Source of the DNA: Kineococcus rhizosphaerae
GTDB lineage: Bacteria; Actinomycetota; Actinomycetes; Actinomycetales; Kineococcaceae
Assembly: GCF_003002055.1 (NCBI RefSeq)
Contig: NZ_PVZF01000007.1
Span: 186,001-250,000, forward strand
Direction of reading: 5' to 3'
Length of the DNA: 64,000 bases
Shown here: positions 7,523 to 15,798 of the stretch, one piece after another
Numbering within the stretch: position 1 is the stretch's first letter
Layout: each line of letters begins with the position of its first letter
Translations under genes and position numbers: made by a program
The notes under the pieces: model-generated
Told to the model about the DNA's origin: nothing
Database searches by the model: none
Seen by the model: only the letters and a program-made list of their open reading frames with translations

Positions 7523-8589
7523 GCCGCCACCTCCACGGGGGCCGGGCGGCGCGGGGCCGTCCGCCGCGACCTCAGCCGGGAGCGCAGCGCGGGCGAGGCC
7601 GCGACGCAGACCGCGATGAGGACGACGGCCTTGAACAGCGGGGTCGTCTGGCTGGGCAGCTCGAAGACGATGACGGCGCGTTCGAGGGTCGACAGCAGCA
7701 GCGCGCCGACGACCAGCCCCCCGAGGTGGAAGCGGCCGCCGTCGAGCCGCGTGCCGCCGAGGACGACGACCATGATGGCGTCGAGCTCCTTCAGCAGGCC
7801 GATGTTGTTGGCGTCCGCGGCCATCGTCGGCGCGCCGTAGACGATCCCGGCCAGGGCGGCGAGCAACCCGGCGATGACGTACACCGTCCAGGTGGTCGAG
7901 CGGGCCTTGACCCCGGCGAGCCGGCTCGCCTCGCGGTTGATGCCGACCGATTCGAGGAACATCCCGAGGGCGGTGCGCCGCACGACGAGCGCGACGAGGA
8001 CGAACACGACGGCGGCGATGACGACCGGGACCGGGATCCCGCCCAGGAAGCCGGAACCGAGGGACTTGAACGGTGCGCTCGTCACCGTGGTGATCTGGCC
8101 CTGGGTGATGAGCATCGCGACCCCGCGCCCGGCGACCATGAGGATCATCGTGGCGATGAACGGCTGGATGCCCAGGGACGTGACCATGAACCCGTTGAAG
8201 GCCCCGACCGCCAGGCCCAGGACGAGCCCGAGCCCGACGGCCACCACGACGTTCGCCGGGGCCGCGGGGTCGCCCGAACCCGCCAGGTAGGTCAGGGAGA
8301 CCGCCAGCGACATGGCCATGACCGCTCCGACGGACAGGTCGATCCCGCCGGTGGCGATGACCAGGCACATGCCCAGGGCCAGCAGCAGCGGGGTGGCGCT
8401 GTTGCGCAGCAGGTCGACGAGCTGGCCGTAGAGGTTCCCGTCGCGGGTGGCGACGTCGAGGAAACCCGGGCTCTTCAGGCCGCACGCCAGCAGCAGGACC
8501 ACCAGCGCCAGGACGGGCCACACGAGCCCGTGCTGGGTGGCCCTGCGCAGCAGCGCGGACGGGTCCGCGCCCTTCGAGGGACCGCTCAC
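7519..8589 (-). CDS. ytfT: Sugar ABC importer permease, YtfT-like
   Basis: A 356-residue permease with a first membrane segment at about residues 22-40, the ATGGIDLSVGAVMAM signature near 100, and VLGGTRLDGG near 275. The C-terminal tail is basic. It overlaps the ATPase gene by 4 bases upstream and the YjfF-like gene by 4 bases downstream, so the three are one translationally coupled unit. It is expected to pair with the second permease and to be energised by the YtfR-like ATPase. Two different permeases rather than one are typical of the galactofuranose (Gaf/Ytf) system and distinguish it from ribose or xylose importers. Confidence 0.87.
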   Translation of the reverse strand: MSGPSKGADPSALLRRATQHGLVWPVLALVVLLLACGLKSPGFLDVATRDGNLYGQLVDLLRNSATPLLLALGMCLVIATGGIDLSVGAVMAMSLAVSLTYLAGSGDPAAPANVVVAVGLGLVLGLAVGAFNGFMVTSLGIQPFIATMILMVAGRGVAMLITQGQITTVTSAPFKSLGSGFLGGIPVPVVIAAVVFVLVALVVRRTALGMFLESVGINREASRLAGVKARSTTWTVYVIAGLLAALAGIVYGAPTMAADANNIGLLKELDAIMVVVLGGTRLDGGRFHLGGLVVGALLLSTLERAVIVFELPSQTTPLFKAVVLIAVCVAASPALRSRLRSRRTAPRRPAPVEVAA

Positions 8590-10136
8590 GAGGCCCTCAC
8601 CTCCGTGTTCGCGATGGTCTCCAGGACGGTGTCGGTCGTCACCGACGCGGTGTTCGTGATCTCGGCGACCTTGTGCCGGTCGCGCATGACGACGATGCGC
8701 TGGCTCAGCCGCAGCACCTCCTCCAGCTCGGAGGAGATGAAGACGATGGACATGCCGTCCGCGGCGAGTTCGGCGATGAGGCGCTGGATCTCCGTCTTGG
8801 CGCCGATGTCGATGCCGCGGGTCGGTTCGTCCAGGACCATCAGCCGGGGTGCGGTGGCCAGCCAGCGGGCCAGCAGGACCTTCTGCTGGTTGCCGCCGGA
8901 CAGGTTGCGGATGAGGGCGTTCGGGTTGGGCGGGTTGATGTTCAGCAGCACCACGTACTTCTGCACGACCTCGTCGAGTTCGCGCTTGGGGATCCGCCGC
9001 CAGGTCCCCCGGCCGGCCTGCAGCGCCAGGGCGATGTTCTCCCGGACGGTGAGGTCGCCGATGATGCCCTCCTTCTTGCGGTCCTCGCTGGACATCGCCA
9101 GGTGCCGGCGCAGCGCCGCCAGCGGGGTCGGCAGCTTCACCGGCCGCCCGTCCAGCGACAGGTTCCCGCGGTCGGGGCGGTCGGCGCCGACGAGCAGGCG
9201 GGCCGCCTCGGTGCGGCCGGAGCCCAGCAGCCCGGCGAAACCGACGATCTCGCCCGGGTACAGGTCCAGGTCGAAGGGCTCGACGGCACCGGAACGGCCG
9301 AGGCCGAGCCCGGTGAGCAGCGGCGTCTCCCGCGGGGAGTGCGGGGTGATGGCGGCGCGGGCCTGTTCCTCGATGCCGGCCAGCGCCTCGCCGGACCGGC
9401 CGATCATGTGGGAGACGAGTTCGCGCCGCGGCAGGTCGGCGGTGAGGAACTCACCGACGAACCGGCCGTTGCGCAGCACCGTCATCCGGTCGGACAGCTC
9501 GTAGACCTGGTCGAGGAAGTGCGAGACGAACAGGATCGCGACGCCGGAGTCCCGCAGGCTGCGCACGACGCGGAACAGCTCGGCCACCTCGGCGCGGTCC
9601 AGGCTGGACGTGGGCTCGTCGAGGACGAGGACCCGGGAGTCGACGACGAGGGCCCGGGCGATGGCGCAGAGCTGCTGCACCGCGATGCTGTGGGCCGACA
9701 GCTGCGAGCGCACGTCGAGGTCGAGGTTCAGCCGTTCCAGGTAGGTGCGGGCCGCCCTGCGGGTCGCCGGCCAGTCGATGAACGGCCCGCGCCGGATCTC
9801 GTGGCCGAGCATGACGTTCTCGGCGACGCTCAGGTTCGGGCAGAGGTTCACCTCCTGGTAGACGGTGCTGATGCCCGCCGCCTGGGCCTGGCTGGGCCCG
9901 GTGAACCGCACCTCGCGGCCGTCGACGGTCATCCCGCCGTGGTCGATGCGGTGGACCCCGGTGAGGGCCTTGATGAGCGTCGACTTCCCCGCGCCGTTCT
10001 CCCCCATGAGGGCGTGCACCTCACCGCGGCGCAGCACGAGGTCGACCCCGTCGAGGGCCTTCACGCCGGGGAACGTGATGGTGATTCCGGTCATGCGGAC
10101 GACGCAGTCGCCGCTCGTGCCGTGGGGTGTGGGCAT
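8586..10136 (-). CDS. ytfR: Sugar ABC importer ATPase with two nucleotide-binding domains, YtfR-like
   Basis: A 516-residue fused ATPase. The first domain has Walker A GENGAGKST (residues 45-53) and Walker B VLVLDEPTSSLD. The second domain has a degenerate P-loop (GLLGSGRTE) but an intact LSGGNQQKV signature and Walker B LDEPTRGID. This asymmetry is normal for the MglA/RbsA/YtfR family. The first domain's ABC signature is also loose (LSAHSIAVQQ). The ATG start gives a protein of family length. It lies 44 bases downstream of the binding-protein gene and overlaps the first permease by 4 bases. Confidence 0.92.
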   Translation of the reverse strand: MPTPHGTSGDCVVRMTGITITFPGVKALDGVDLVLRRGEVHALMGENGAGKSTLIKALTGVHRIDHGGMTVDGREVRFTGPSQAQAAGISTVYQEVNLCPNLSVAENVMLGHEIRRGPFIDWPATRRAARTYLERLNLDLDVRSQLSAHSIAVQQLCAIARALVVDSRVLVLDEPTSSLDRAEVAELFRVVRSLRDSGVAILFVSHFLDQVYELSDRMTVLRNGRFVGEFLTADLPRRELVSHMIGRSGEALAGIEEQARAAITPHSPRETPLLTGLGLGRSGAVEPFDLDLYPGEIVGFAGLLGSGRTEAARLLVGADRPDRGNLSLDGRPVKLPTPLAALRRHLAMSSEDRKKEGIIGDLTVRENIALALQAGRGTWRRIPKRELDEVVQKYVVLLNINPPNPNALIRNLSGGNQQKVLLARWLATAPRLMVLDEPTRGIDIGAKTEIQRLIAELAADGMSIVFISSELEEVLRLSQRIVVMRDRHKVAEITNTASVTTDTVLETIANTEVRAS

Positions 10137-10180
10137 CGCGCGCCTCTCTCAGAGCTCGTGGGACCGGGCGGGCGCGTCGT

Positions 10181-11164
10181 TCAGTAGGCCCGGCCGTCGA
10201 CGACGGACTGGGTGGTGGTCTGGTCGAACGCCTGGTCCTGCACGATGGTCTTCTTCGGGACGTCCTCGCCGGCGGCGACCTTCTTGATGAGCCCGGCGAG
10301 CTGGTCGCCGAAGACGGGGTTGCACTCGACGATGTAGTTGATCTTCTTGTCCACCAGGGCCTGCAGGCCGTCGCGGACGCCGTCGACGGACACGATGCGG
10401 ATGTCCTCGCCCGGGACCTTACCGGCGGCCTCGATGGCCTCGATCGCGCCGAGGGCCATGTCGTCGTTGTGGGAGAAGATGAGCGTGGCGTCCGGGTAGG
10501 TCTGCAGGGCGGCCTCCACGGCGGTCTTGCCCTCGGCCCGCGTGAAGTTCCCGCTGGCCTTGCCGACGACCTGCTTGCCGACGCCGGCGTCGAACCCCTT
10601 CTCGCGGTCGACCTGCGCCCCGGAACCGAGGGTGCCCTGCAGTTCGAAGACCTTGGCGTCGGGGGCGTTCTTCGCGACCCACTCCCCGGCCGTCTTGCCC
10701 TCCTGCTCGAAGTCGGCGCCGATCCAGGTGGCGAACGGGTCCTCCACGGTGGTGTCGACCGTGCGGTCGACCAGGACCACGGGGATGCCGGCGTCCTTGA
10801 TCTCCTGGAGCACCTCGTCCCAGCCGGTCTCGATGACCGGGGAGAAGGCGATGACGTCGACGTCCTGGGTGATGAAGTCGCGCAGCGCCTTGATCTGGTT
10901 CTCCTGCTTCTGCTGGGCGTCGACGAAGGTGAGGTCGAAGCCGTTCGCGGACGTCAGCGCCTTCTTGACGGACTCGGTGTTGGCGGTGCGCCAGCCGCTC
11001 TCGGCCCCCAACTGGGAGAAGCCCACGGTGATGCTGCCGCTGCCCGCCTCCGCGCCGGCGGTCTCGCTGTCGCCGCCGCAGGCGGTCAGCCCGGCCAGGC
11101 CGGCCGCGCCGGCCAGGCCCGCGGCGAAGACCGAACGGCGGCTGAGGGTTCGCGTTGAAAGCAT
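10181..11164 (-). CDS. ytfQ: Sugar-binding lipoprotein, YtfQ/GafA-like (galactofuranose family)
   Basis: A 327-residue binding protein. The N-terminus has SRRSVFAAGLAG followed by lipobox LTAC, so it looks like a Tat-type lipoprotein signal with lipidation at Cys29. The mature part follows the galactofuranose-binding protein YtfQ closely: VGFSQLGAESGWR, AQQKQENQIKALR, VIETGWDEVL, VFELQGTLGSG, SGNFTRAEGK, FSHNDDMALGAI, VSVDGV. This supports galactofuranose or a closely related furanose as the ligand, by family resemblance only. An AGGAGGAG ribosome site sits 3-4 bases upstream of the ATG. It is the first gene of the importer and is preceded by a LacI-type operator. Confidence 0.93.
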   Translation of the reverse strand: MLSTRTLSRRSVFAAGLAGAAGLAGLTACGGDSETAGAEAGSGSITVGFSQLGAESGWRTANTESVKKALTSANGFDLTFVDAQQKQENQIKALRDFITQDVDVIAFSPVIETGWDEVLQEIKDAGIPVVLVDRTVDTTVEDPFATWIGADFEQEGKTAGEWVAKNAPDAKVFELQGTLGSGAQVDREKGFDAGVGKQVVGKASGNFTRAEGKTAVEAALQTYPDATLIFSHNDDMALGAIEAIEAAGKVPGEDIRIVSVDGVRDGLQALVDKKINYIVECNPVFGDQLAGLIKKVAAGEDVPKKTIVQDQAFDQTTTQSVVDGRAY

Positions 11165-11209
11165 GAGCTCCTCCTAGAGCGAGGTCGACTGCTGTGTCGA
11201 TCTGGATGG

Positions 11210-11239
11210 ATTGTGAGCGTTCACAAAGTGCCGGGTCAA
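11210..11239 (-). promoter_or_regulatory. Promoter of the ytfQRT-yjfF operon
   Basis: On the minus strand a TTGACC -35 box (11239-11234) is followed, after 18 bases, by a CACAAT -10 box (11215-11210). The LacI-type operator at 11211-11226 covers the spacer and -10, consistent with repression by blocking polymerase. Confidence 0.55.
11211..11226. promoter_or_regulatory. LacI-type operator before ytfQ
   Basis: TTGTGAGCGTTCACAA is a near-perfect 16-bp palindrome with a central CG, the form expected for LacI/GalR regulators. A closely matching copy occurs before the regulator gene at 12415-12430. Confidence 0.8.
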
Positions 11240-11281
11240 GCGGTTCCGGGTAACGGCGCCGTCACGACGCCGCGGGAGCGG

Positions 11282-12346
11282 TCAGGTGCGCGCCGGGCCG
11301 CTGCTGGCGCGGGCGACGAGGCGGGCCCCCACGAGCACGCCCTCGGCGGGTTCCCCCTCGATCGCCGCCGTCATGCGTTCCAGGCAGCGCGCCCCCAGCG
11401 CCGTCCAGTCCGGGCGCACCGTCGTCAACGGGGGGAAGAAGTGCTCCGAACCCTCCACGTCGTCGTACCCGACCACTGAGACCTCTTGCGGGACAGGCAC
11501 TCCAGCGTCGGCGAAGGCGTGCAGCAGCCCGAGGGCGAGCTGGTCGTTCGCGGTGAACACCGCCGTCGGCAACGGCTGGACGTCGCGCCGGCCGAGGAGT
11601 TCGCGGCCGATGCGGAACCCCGAGGAGGCCGTCCAGTCCCCCGGCAGCGGATCGCTCGTGGCCAGCCCGGCCTGCAGCAGCGCGTCGAGCCAGCCGCGCT
11701 CGCGCGCCCGGGCGTCCAGCCACACGCGGGGACCGCTGACGTGCACGATGTCGCGGTGCCCGAGGTCGATGAGGTGCCCGACCGCGAGCCCGGCCCCGGA
11801 GTACTGGTCGACGGCGACGGTGTGGATGCCGCCACTGACCTGGCTGGGACCCACCATGACGACGGGAACCCTTCTGCTGTAGTCCTTCACGGCCCGCACG
11901 GCCTCGTCGTGGGAGGCGATGACCACCACCCCGTCGACGCCCTGGTCCAGGAAGTGCTCCAGGGTGGCCTGGACGGTCGCCACCTCCCAGCGCGTCACCG
12001 TCGCCACCGAGACGTAGGTGCCCTGGCTGCGCGCCGCGTTCTCCACGGCGATGAGCGTCATGGTCGGCCCGTACAGCGGGGAGTCCTCGGTGATGACCCC
12101 GATGGCCCCCGTGCGGCGGGTCACCAGGGCGCGGGCGGCCTCGTTGCGGCGGTAGCCGAGCTCGGCGATCGCCTCCTGGACCCGTTGCCGCGTAGCGGGT
12201 TTGACGTTGGGGTGGTCGTTCAGCACCCGCGAGACCGTCTGGTGCGAGACCCCGGCGAGCTTGGCGACGTCGCTCATCGCCGGGGGCCGGTCGCGGGCGC
12301 CGCGGGCGGTGCCGTCGCGTTCGAGGCCGGAGGGCGCCTCAGGCAC
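11282..12346 (-). CDS. LacI-family repressor of the sugar importer
   Basis: A 354-residue regulator. A LacI helix-turn-helix and hinge (MSDVAKLAGVSHQTVSRVL, then RNEAARAL) occupy about residues 24-75, followed by a periplasmic-binding-protein-like sensor domain with GAIGVITEDSPLYG, DGVVVIASH and VVGYDDVEGSEHFFPPLTTV. It is upstream of and codirectional with the ytf importer, and both units have the same operator, so it most likely represses both until its sugar binds. The start is uncertain: GTG 12346 gives a 23-residue extension and overlaps a short leader frame; ATG 12277 starts exactly at the HTH but has no visible ribosome site. Confidence 0.92.
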   Translation of the reverse strand: MPEAPSGLERDGTARGARDRPPAMSDVAKLAGVSHQTVSRVLNDHPNVKPATRQRVQEAIAELGYRRNEAARALVTRRTGAIGVITEDSPLYGPTMTLIAVENAARSQGTYVSVATVTRWEVATVQATLEHFLDQGVDGVVVIASHDEAVRAVKDYSRRVPVVMVGPSQVSGGIHTVAVDQYSGAGLAVGHLIDLGHRDIVHVSGPRVWLDARARERGWLDALLQAGLATSDPLPGDWTASSGFRIGRELLGRRDVQPLPTAVFTANDQLALGLLHAFADAGVPVPQEVSVVGYDDVEGSEHFFPPLTTVRPDWTALGARCLERMTAAIEGEPAEGVLVGARLVARASSGPART

Positions 12347-12398
12347 GACGACCGTCCCGCGGCCCCGGCGCGCAGCCGTCGCACCGGTCGATGACCAT
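12339..12398 (-). CDS. Possible 19-residue leader peptide overlapping the LacI start
   Basis: The only good ribosome site (GGAGG) upstream of the repressor belongs to an ATG at 12398, whose frame encodes MVIDRCDGCAPGPRDGRRA and stops across the repressor's GTG (GTGCCTGA). This layout would couple repressor translation to the leader. It contains a CDGC pair. It may be a chance frame; evidence is the ribosome site and the overlap. Confidence 0.35.
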   Translation of the reverse strand: MVIDRCDGCAPGPRDGRRA

Positions 12399-12414
12399 GG
12401 AGTCCTCCGTCGGA

Positions 12415-12430
12415 TTGAGAGCGTTCACAT
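12415..12430. promoter_or_regulatory. LacI-type operator before the repressor gene
   Basis: TTGAGAGCGTTCACAT matches the ytfQ operator at 14 of 16 positions; the flanking bases are also shared. It lies between the leader frame and the upstream HAD gene and indicates autoregulation. Confidence 0.7.
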
Positions 12431-12479
12431 CCTAGGCGTCCACGGGGTCCGGCGGAAGAGAACCGGGGAGTCCACCGCG

Positions 12480-13289
12480 TCAGACGGCGGAGCGGGTCAG
12501 CGCCTCGAGGACCTCGGCCAGCCCGTCGTCCTCGACCGACCCCGTGACGGCGTCGGCGGCGGCCTTCACCTCGTCGGGGGCGTTGCCCATGGCGACCCCG
12601 CGACCGGCCCAGCGCAGCATCTCGACGTCGTTGCGGCCGTCGCCGACCGCCACGGTCCGCTCGCGCTCGACGTCCAGGCGCATCCGGACCTCCTCCAGCG
12701 CGCTGGCCTTCGTCACGCCGTCGGGGGCCAGGTCCAGCCAGGCCGTCCAGCCCACCGAGTACGCGACGCCCTTCAGCCCCACCTCGTCGACCAGCCGGGA
12801 GAACTCCGCCGACGTGTGCTCGGGACTGCGGATGATGACGCGCATGACGGGTTCGGCGAACAGCTCGTCGAACGGCACGACGGTCATCTCCCCGGTGAGC
12901 TCACCGTCCGGGAACGGGGCGGTGAGCTTGTACCCCCGGCCCAGGACCTCGACGGCGAACAACCCGGTGGGCAGGTTCTCGCGCAGGAGCTCGGCCACGC
13001 CCGACGGGTCGAACGTGTGCAGCGAGACGACGCGGTACCCCTCGGGTTCGGCGGGGTCGAGCTGGACCGTGACCGCCCCGTTGGAGCACACCGCGAAACC
13101 GTCGTGCAGCCCGAGGCGCTGCAGCACCGGCAGCGTCCCGTGCAGCGAACGGCCCGTCGCGACGACGACGTGCGCCCCGGAACCGGCGACCCGGTGCACC
13201 GCGTCCCGGACCCGGTCCGACAGGGACTCGTCGAGGTCGACGACGGTGCCGTCGACGTCCAGGGCGACGAGCAGCCCCTCCAGGCTCAC
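12480..13289 (-). CDS. HAD-superfamily phosphatase, Cof type (second copy)
   Basis: A 269-residue paralogue of the phosphatase at 5551-6402. It has ALDVDGTVVDLDE near residues 9-20, VVATGRSL, a VTKASALEEV lysine segment and VGDGRNDVEML. The cap is of the C2B type. It follows serS on the same strand after 11 bases, so it is probably transcribed from the serS promoter. The start is a GTG at 13289 (VSLEGLLVALDVDGT). Substrate is unknown; these enzymes act on sugar phosphates, flavin precursors or pyridoxal phosphate. Confidence 0.88.
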   Translation of the reverse strand: MSLEGLLVALDVDGTVVDLDESLSDRVRDAVHRVAGSGAHVVVATGRSLHGTLPVLQRLGLHDGFAVCSNGAVTVQLDPAEPEGYRVVSLHTFDPSGVAELLRENLPTGLFAVEVLGRGYKLTAPFPDGELTGEMTVVPFDELFAEPVMRVIIRSPEHTSAEFSRLVDEVGLKGVAYSVGWTAWLDLAPDGVTKASALEEVRMRLDVERERTVAVGDGRNDVEMLRWAGRGVAMGNAPDEVKAAADAVTGSVEDDGLAEVLEALTRSAV

Positions 13290-13300
13290 CGCGGGGCCTG

Positions 13301-14578
13301 TCAGCCGGCGACGGGCGTGAGCACGTCGAGCCCCAGGAAAGGCTGCAGCGCAGCCGGGACCCGCACCGAGCCGTCGGCCTGCTGGTGGTTCTCCAGGATC
13401 GCGACGATCCACCGGGTGGTGGCCAGGGTGCCGTTCAGCGTGGCGACCGGCCGCGTGCCCGACCCCTCCTCGAGGCGTTCGCGGACGCCGAGGCGGCGGG
13501 CCTGGAACGTCGTGCAGTTCGACGTCGAACTGAGTTCCCGGTACGCGCCCTGCGACGGGATCCACGCCTCGCAGTCGAACTTGCGGGCCGCCGAGGTGCC
13601 CAGGTCCCCGGCCGCGGTGTCGATGACGCGGTACGGGACCTCGATCGCGGCGAGCACCTCCTTCTCGAACCCCAGCAGGCGCTGGTGCTCGGCGGCGGCG
13701 TCCTCCGGACGGGCGTAGGAGAACATCTCCACCTTGTGGAACTGGTGGACGCGGATGATCCCGCGGGTGTCCTTGCCGTAGGAACCGGCCTCGCGGCGGT
13801 AGCAGGCCGACCAGCCCGCGTAGCGCTTCGGCCCCTTCGACAGGTCGAGGATCTCGTCGCCGTGGTACCCGGCGAGGGCGACCTCGGAGGTCCCCGTGAG
13901 GTACAGGTCGTCCTCCTCGAGGTGGTAGACCTCCGCCGCGTGGGCCCCCAGGAAACCGGTGCCCGCCATCACCTCGGGCTTGACGAGGGTCGGGGTGATC
14001 ATCGGGGTGAAACCGTTCGCGACGGCCCGGCTCACGGCGAGGTTCAGCAGCGCCAGCTCCAGCCGCGCGCCCACACCGGTGAGGAAGTAGAACCGCGAAC
14101 CCGACACCTTCGCGCCGCGCTCCATGTCGATCGCGCCCAGGAGCTCACCGAGTTCGAGGTGGTCGCGCCAGGCGTCCAGGCCCTCGGGCAGCGCCGGCGG
14201 GGCGCCGACCTCCTCGAGCACGACGAAGTCGTCCTCGCCGCCGGGCGGGACGCCGTCCTCGACGACGTTCGGGATGGTGCGCAGGGCGGCCTCGAACTCG
14301 GCCCCGACCGCGTTCGACTCGGCCTCGGCGGCCTTGACCCGCTCGGACAGGTGCTTCACGCCCGCGAGGAGCTTCTGCTTCTCCTCGCCCTTGGCGGCGG
14401 CGACGTCCTTGCCGCGGGACTTCTGCTCGGCGCGCAGCTGCTCGAACTCCGCGATGGCGTTGCGCCGCCGCGCGTCGAGGTCGAGGACCCGGTCGACGAC
14501 GCCGTCGTCCTCACCGCGGGCCCGTTGGCTGGCGCGGACGACGTCCGGTTCGTCCCTCAGCAGTCGCAGGTCGATCAC
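13301..14578 (-). CDS. serS: Seryl-tRNA synthetase
   Basis: A 425-residue class II synthetase that charges tRNA-Ser. Residues 1-100 form the antiparallel coiled-coil arm that recognises the tRNA long variable loop. The catalytic core has the motif 1 helix ([20 protein letters not shown]), the TGTSEVAL serine-binding loop, motif 2 [14 protein letters not shown] with its arginine, and motif 3 near the C-terminus ([16 protein letters not shown]). Length is normal. It starts with GTG at 14578 and ends 11 bases before the downstream phosphatase gene. Confidence 0.98.
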   Translation of the reverse strand: MIDLRLLRDEPDVVRASQRARGEDDGVVDRVLDLDARRRNAIAEFEQLRAEQKSRGKDVAAAKGEEKQKLLAGVKHLSERVKAAEAESNAVGAEFEAALRTIPNVVEDGVPPGGEDDFVVLEEVGAPPALPEGLDAWRDHLELGELLGAIDMERGAKVSGSRFYFLTGVGARLELALLNLAVSRAVANGFTPMITPTLVKPEVMAGTGFLGAHAAEVYHLEEDDLYLTGTSEVALAGYHGDEILDLSKGPKRYAGWSACYRREAGSYGKDTRGIIRVHQFHKVEMFSYARPEDAAAEHQRLLGFEKEVLAAIEVPYRVIDTAAGDLGTSAARKFDCEAWIPSQGAYRELSSTSNCTTFQARRLGVRERLEEGSGTRPVATLNGTLATTRWIVAILENHQQADGSVRVPAALQPFLGLDVLTPVAG

Positions 14579-14705
14579 GGCTAGACACTAACGGGTCGGC
14601 CCCCGCCGGGCCGCGTGACTTCCCCCCGCCGTGCGGCGGTCCTCGATCACCGCGAGGGGCTCCTCGACCGCGGTGGTGGGGGCGGGCACCCGCTAGCGTG
14701 GGCGG

Positions 14706-15794
14706 ATGACGGTCGCCGACGTGTTCGACACCGGCGCTGTCGCCGTCTTCCTCGCCCTCGCGGCCGTCGTCGCGTTCACCCTGCTCGCCCGCGAGCGCCG
14801 CACGACGCGCCGGCTGCGCACGCTGCAGGTCGCGGACGTCCCGGCCGGGGCGCGGCAGCGGCGGGCGGCGATCGTCGTGAACCCGACGAAGTTCTCGGCC
14901 CTGGACGAGCACGCGCTGCGGCGGCGGCAGGCCTACGTGGCGGCGGTGTTCCGCTCGCACGGCTGGGCGGACCCGCTGTGGTTCGAGACGACGCCGACCG
15001 AGCACGGGCGGCGGCAGGCGCGGGAGGCGCTCGCGCAGGGCGTCGACATCGTGCTGGCGGCGGGGGGCGACGGGACGGTGCGCTCGGTGGCCGAGGGGCT
15101 GACGGGGACCTCGACGCCCATGGGCTTGCTGCCGGCGGGCACGGGGAACCTGCTGGCGCGCAACCTGGACGTGCCGCACACGGACCTGGCGGCGGCGCTG
15201 GACCTGGTGTTCTCCGAGGAGGACGTGCGGGTCGACGTGGGCTGGCTGGAGGTGGACCGCTCGGGCCGGGACACCGACCCCGAGCGGCACCTGTTCCTCG
15301 TCATGGCCGGGCTGGGGTTCGACGCGGCGATGATGGCCGGGGTCGAGGACCGGCTGAAGCAGCGGCTGGGCTACGGGGCGTACGTGGTCTCGGGGGCGCG
15401 GGCGTTGTGGGGGCCGCAGGCGAAGGTGCAGGTCTCGGTGGACGGGCAGGCGCCGACGGCGGTGCGCACGCGGGCGGTGATCGTGGGCAACTGCGGGAAG
15501 CTGACGAAGCAGCTGGTGCTGATGCCGGACGCGCGCATCGACGACGGCCACCTCGACGCGGTGGTGCTGTCCCCGCGCGGCGGCATCGGCTGGGGTGAGG
15601 TGGCCTGGGCGATCGCGACCCGCGACCGGCGCGGTCAGCGACGGGTGAAGCACCTGCACGGCAAGCGGTTCGAGGTCTCGTGCGCGGAGCCGCAGGAGGT
15701 GGAGCTGGACGGGGACCCGATCGGGACGGCGCACCGGCTCACCCTGAGCGTCGACCCGGCCGCGCTGTGGGTGCGCTGCCCCCCGCTGCGCTGA
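14706..15794 (+). CDS. Diacylglycerol kinase-family lipid kinase
   Basis: A 362-residue protein with one N-terminal membrane segment (residues 8-28) and a DAGK/sphingosine-kinase catalytic domain. It has the entry motif VVNPTKF, the nucleotide-binding GGDGT at 120-124, and the LLPAGTGNLLARNL loop. The C-terminal beta-sandwich ends with ELDGDPIG, also typical. Such enzymes phosphorylate diacylglycerol or related lipids at the inner membrane face, in phospholipid recycling or lipid modification. It is divergent from serS and followed closely by the convergent GGDEF gene. Confidence 0.9.
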   Translation: MTVADVFDTGAVAVFLALAAVVAFTLLARERRTTRRLRTLQVADVPAGARQRRAAIVVNPTKFSALDEHALRRRQAYVAAVFRSHGWADPLWFETTPTEHGRRQAREALAQGVDIVLAAGGDGTVRSVAEGLTGTSTPMGLLPAGTGNLLARNLDVPHTDLAAALDLVFSEEDVRVDVGWLEVDRSGRDTDPERHLFLVMAGLGFDAAMMAGVEDRLKQRLGYGAYVVSGARALWGPQAKVQVSVDGQAPTAVRTRAVIVGNCGKLTKQLVLMPDARIDDGHLDAVVLSPRGGIGWGEVAWAIATRDRRGQRRVKHLHGKRFEVSCAEPQEVELDGDPIGTAHRLTLSVDPAALWVRCPPLR

Positions 15795-15798
15795 GGGC

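Noticed and set aside
14597-14613. Weak hairpin between serS and the lipid kinase gene
   Set aside because: The stem is only six base pairs and lies between divergent starts, so it is not a terminator.
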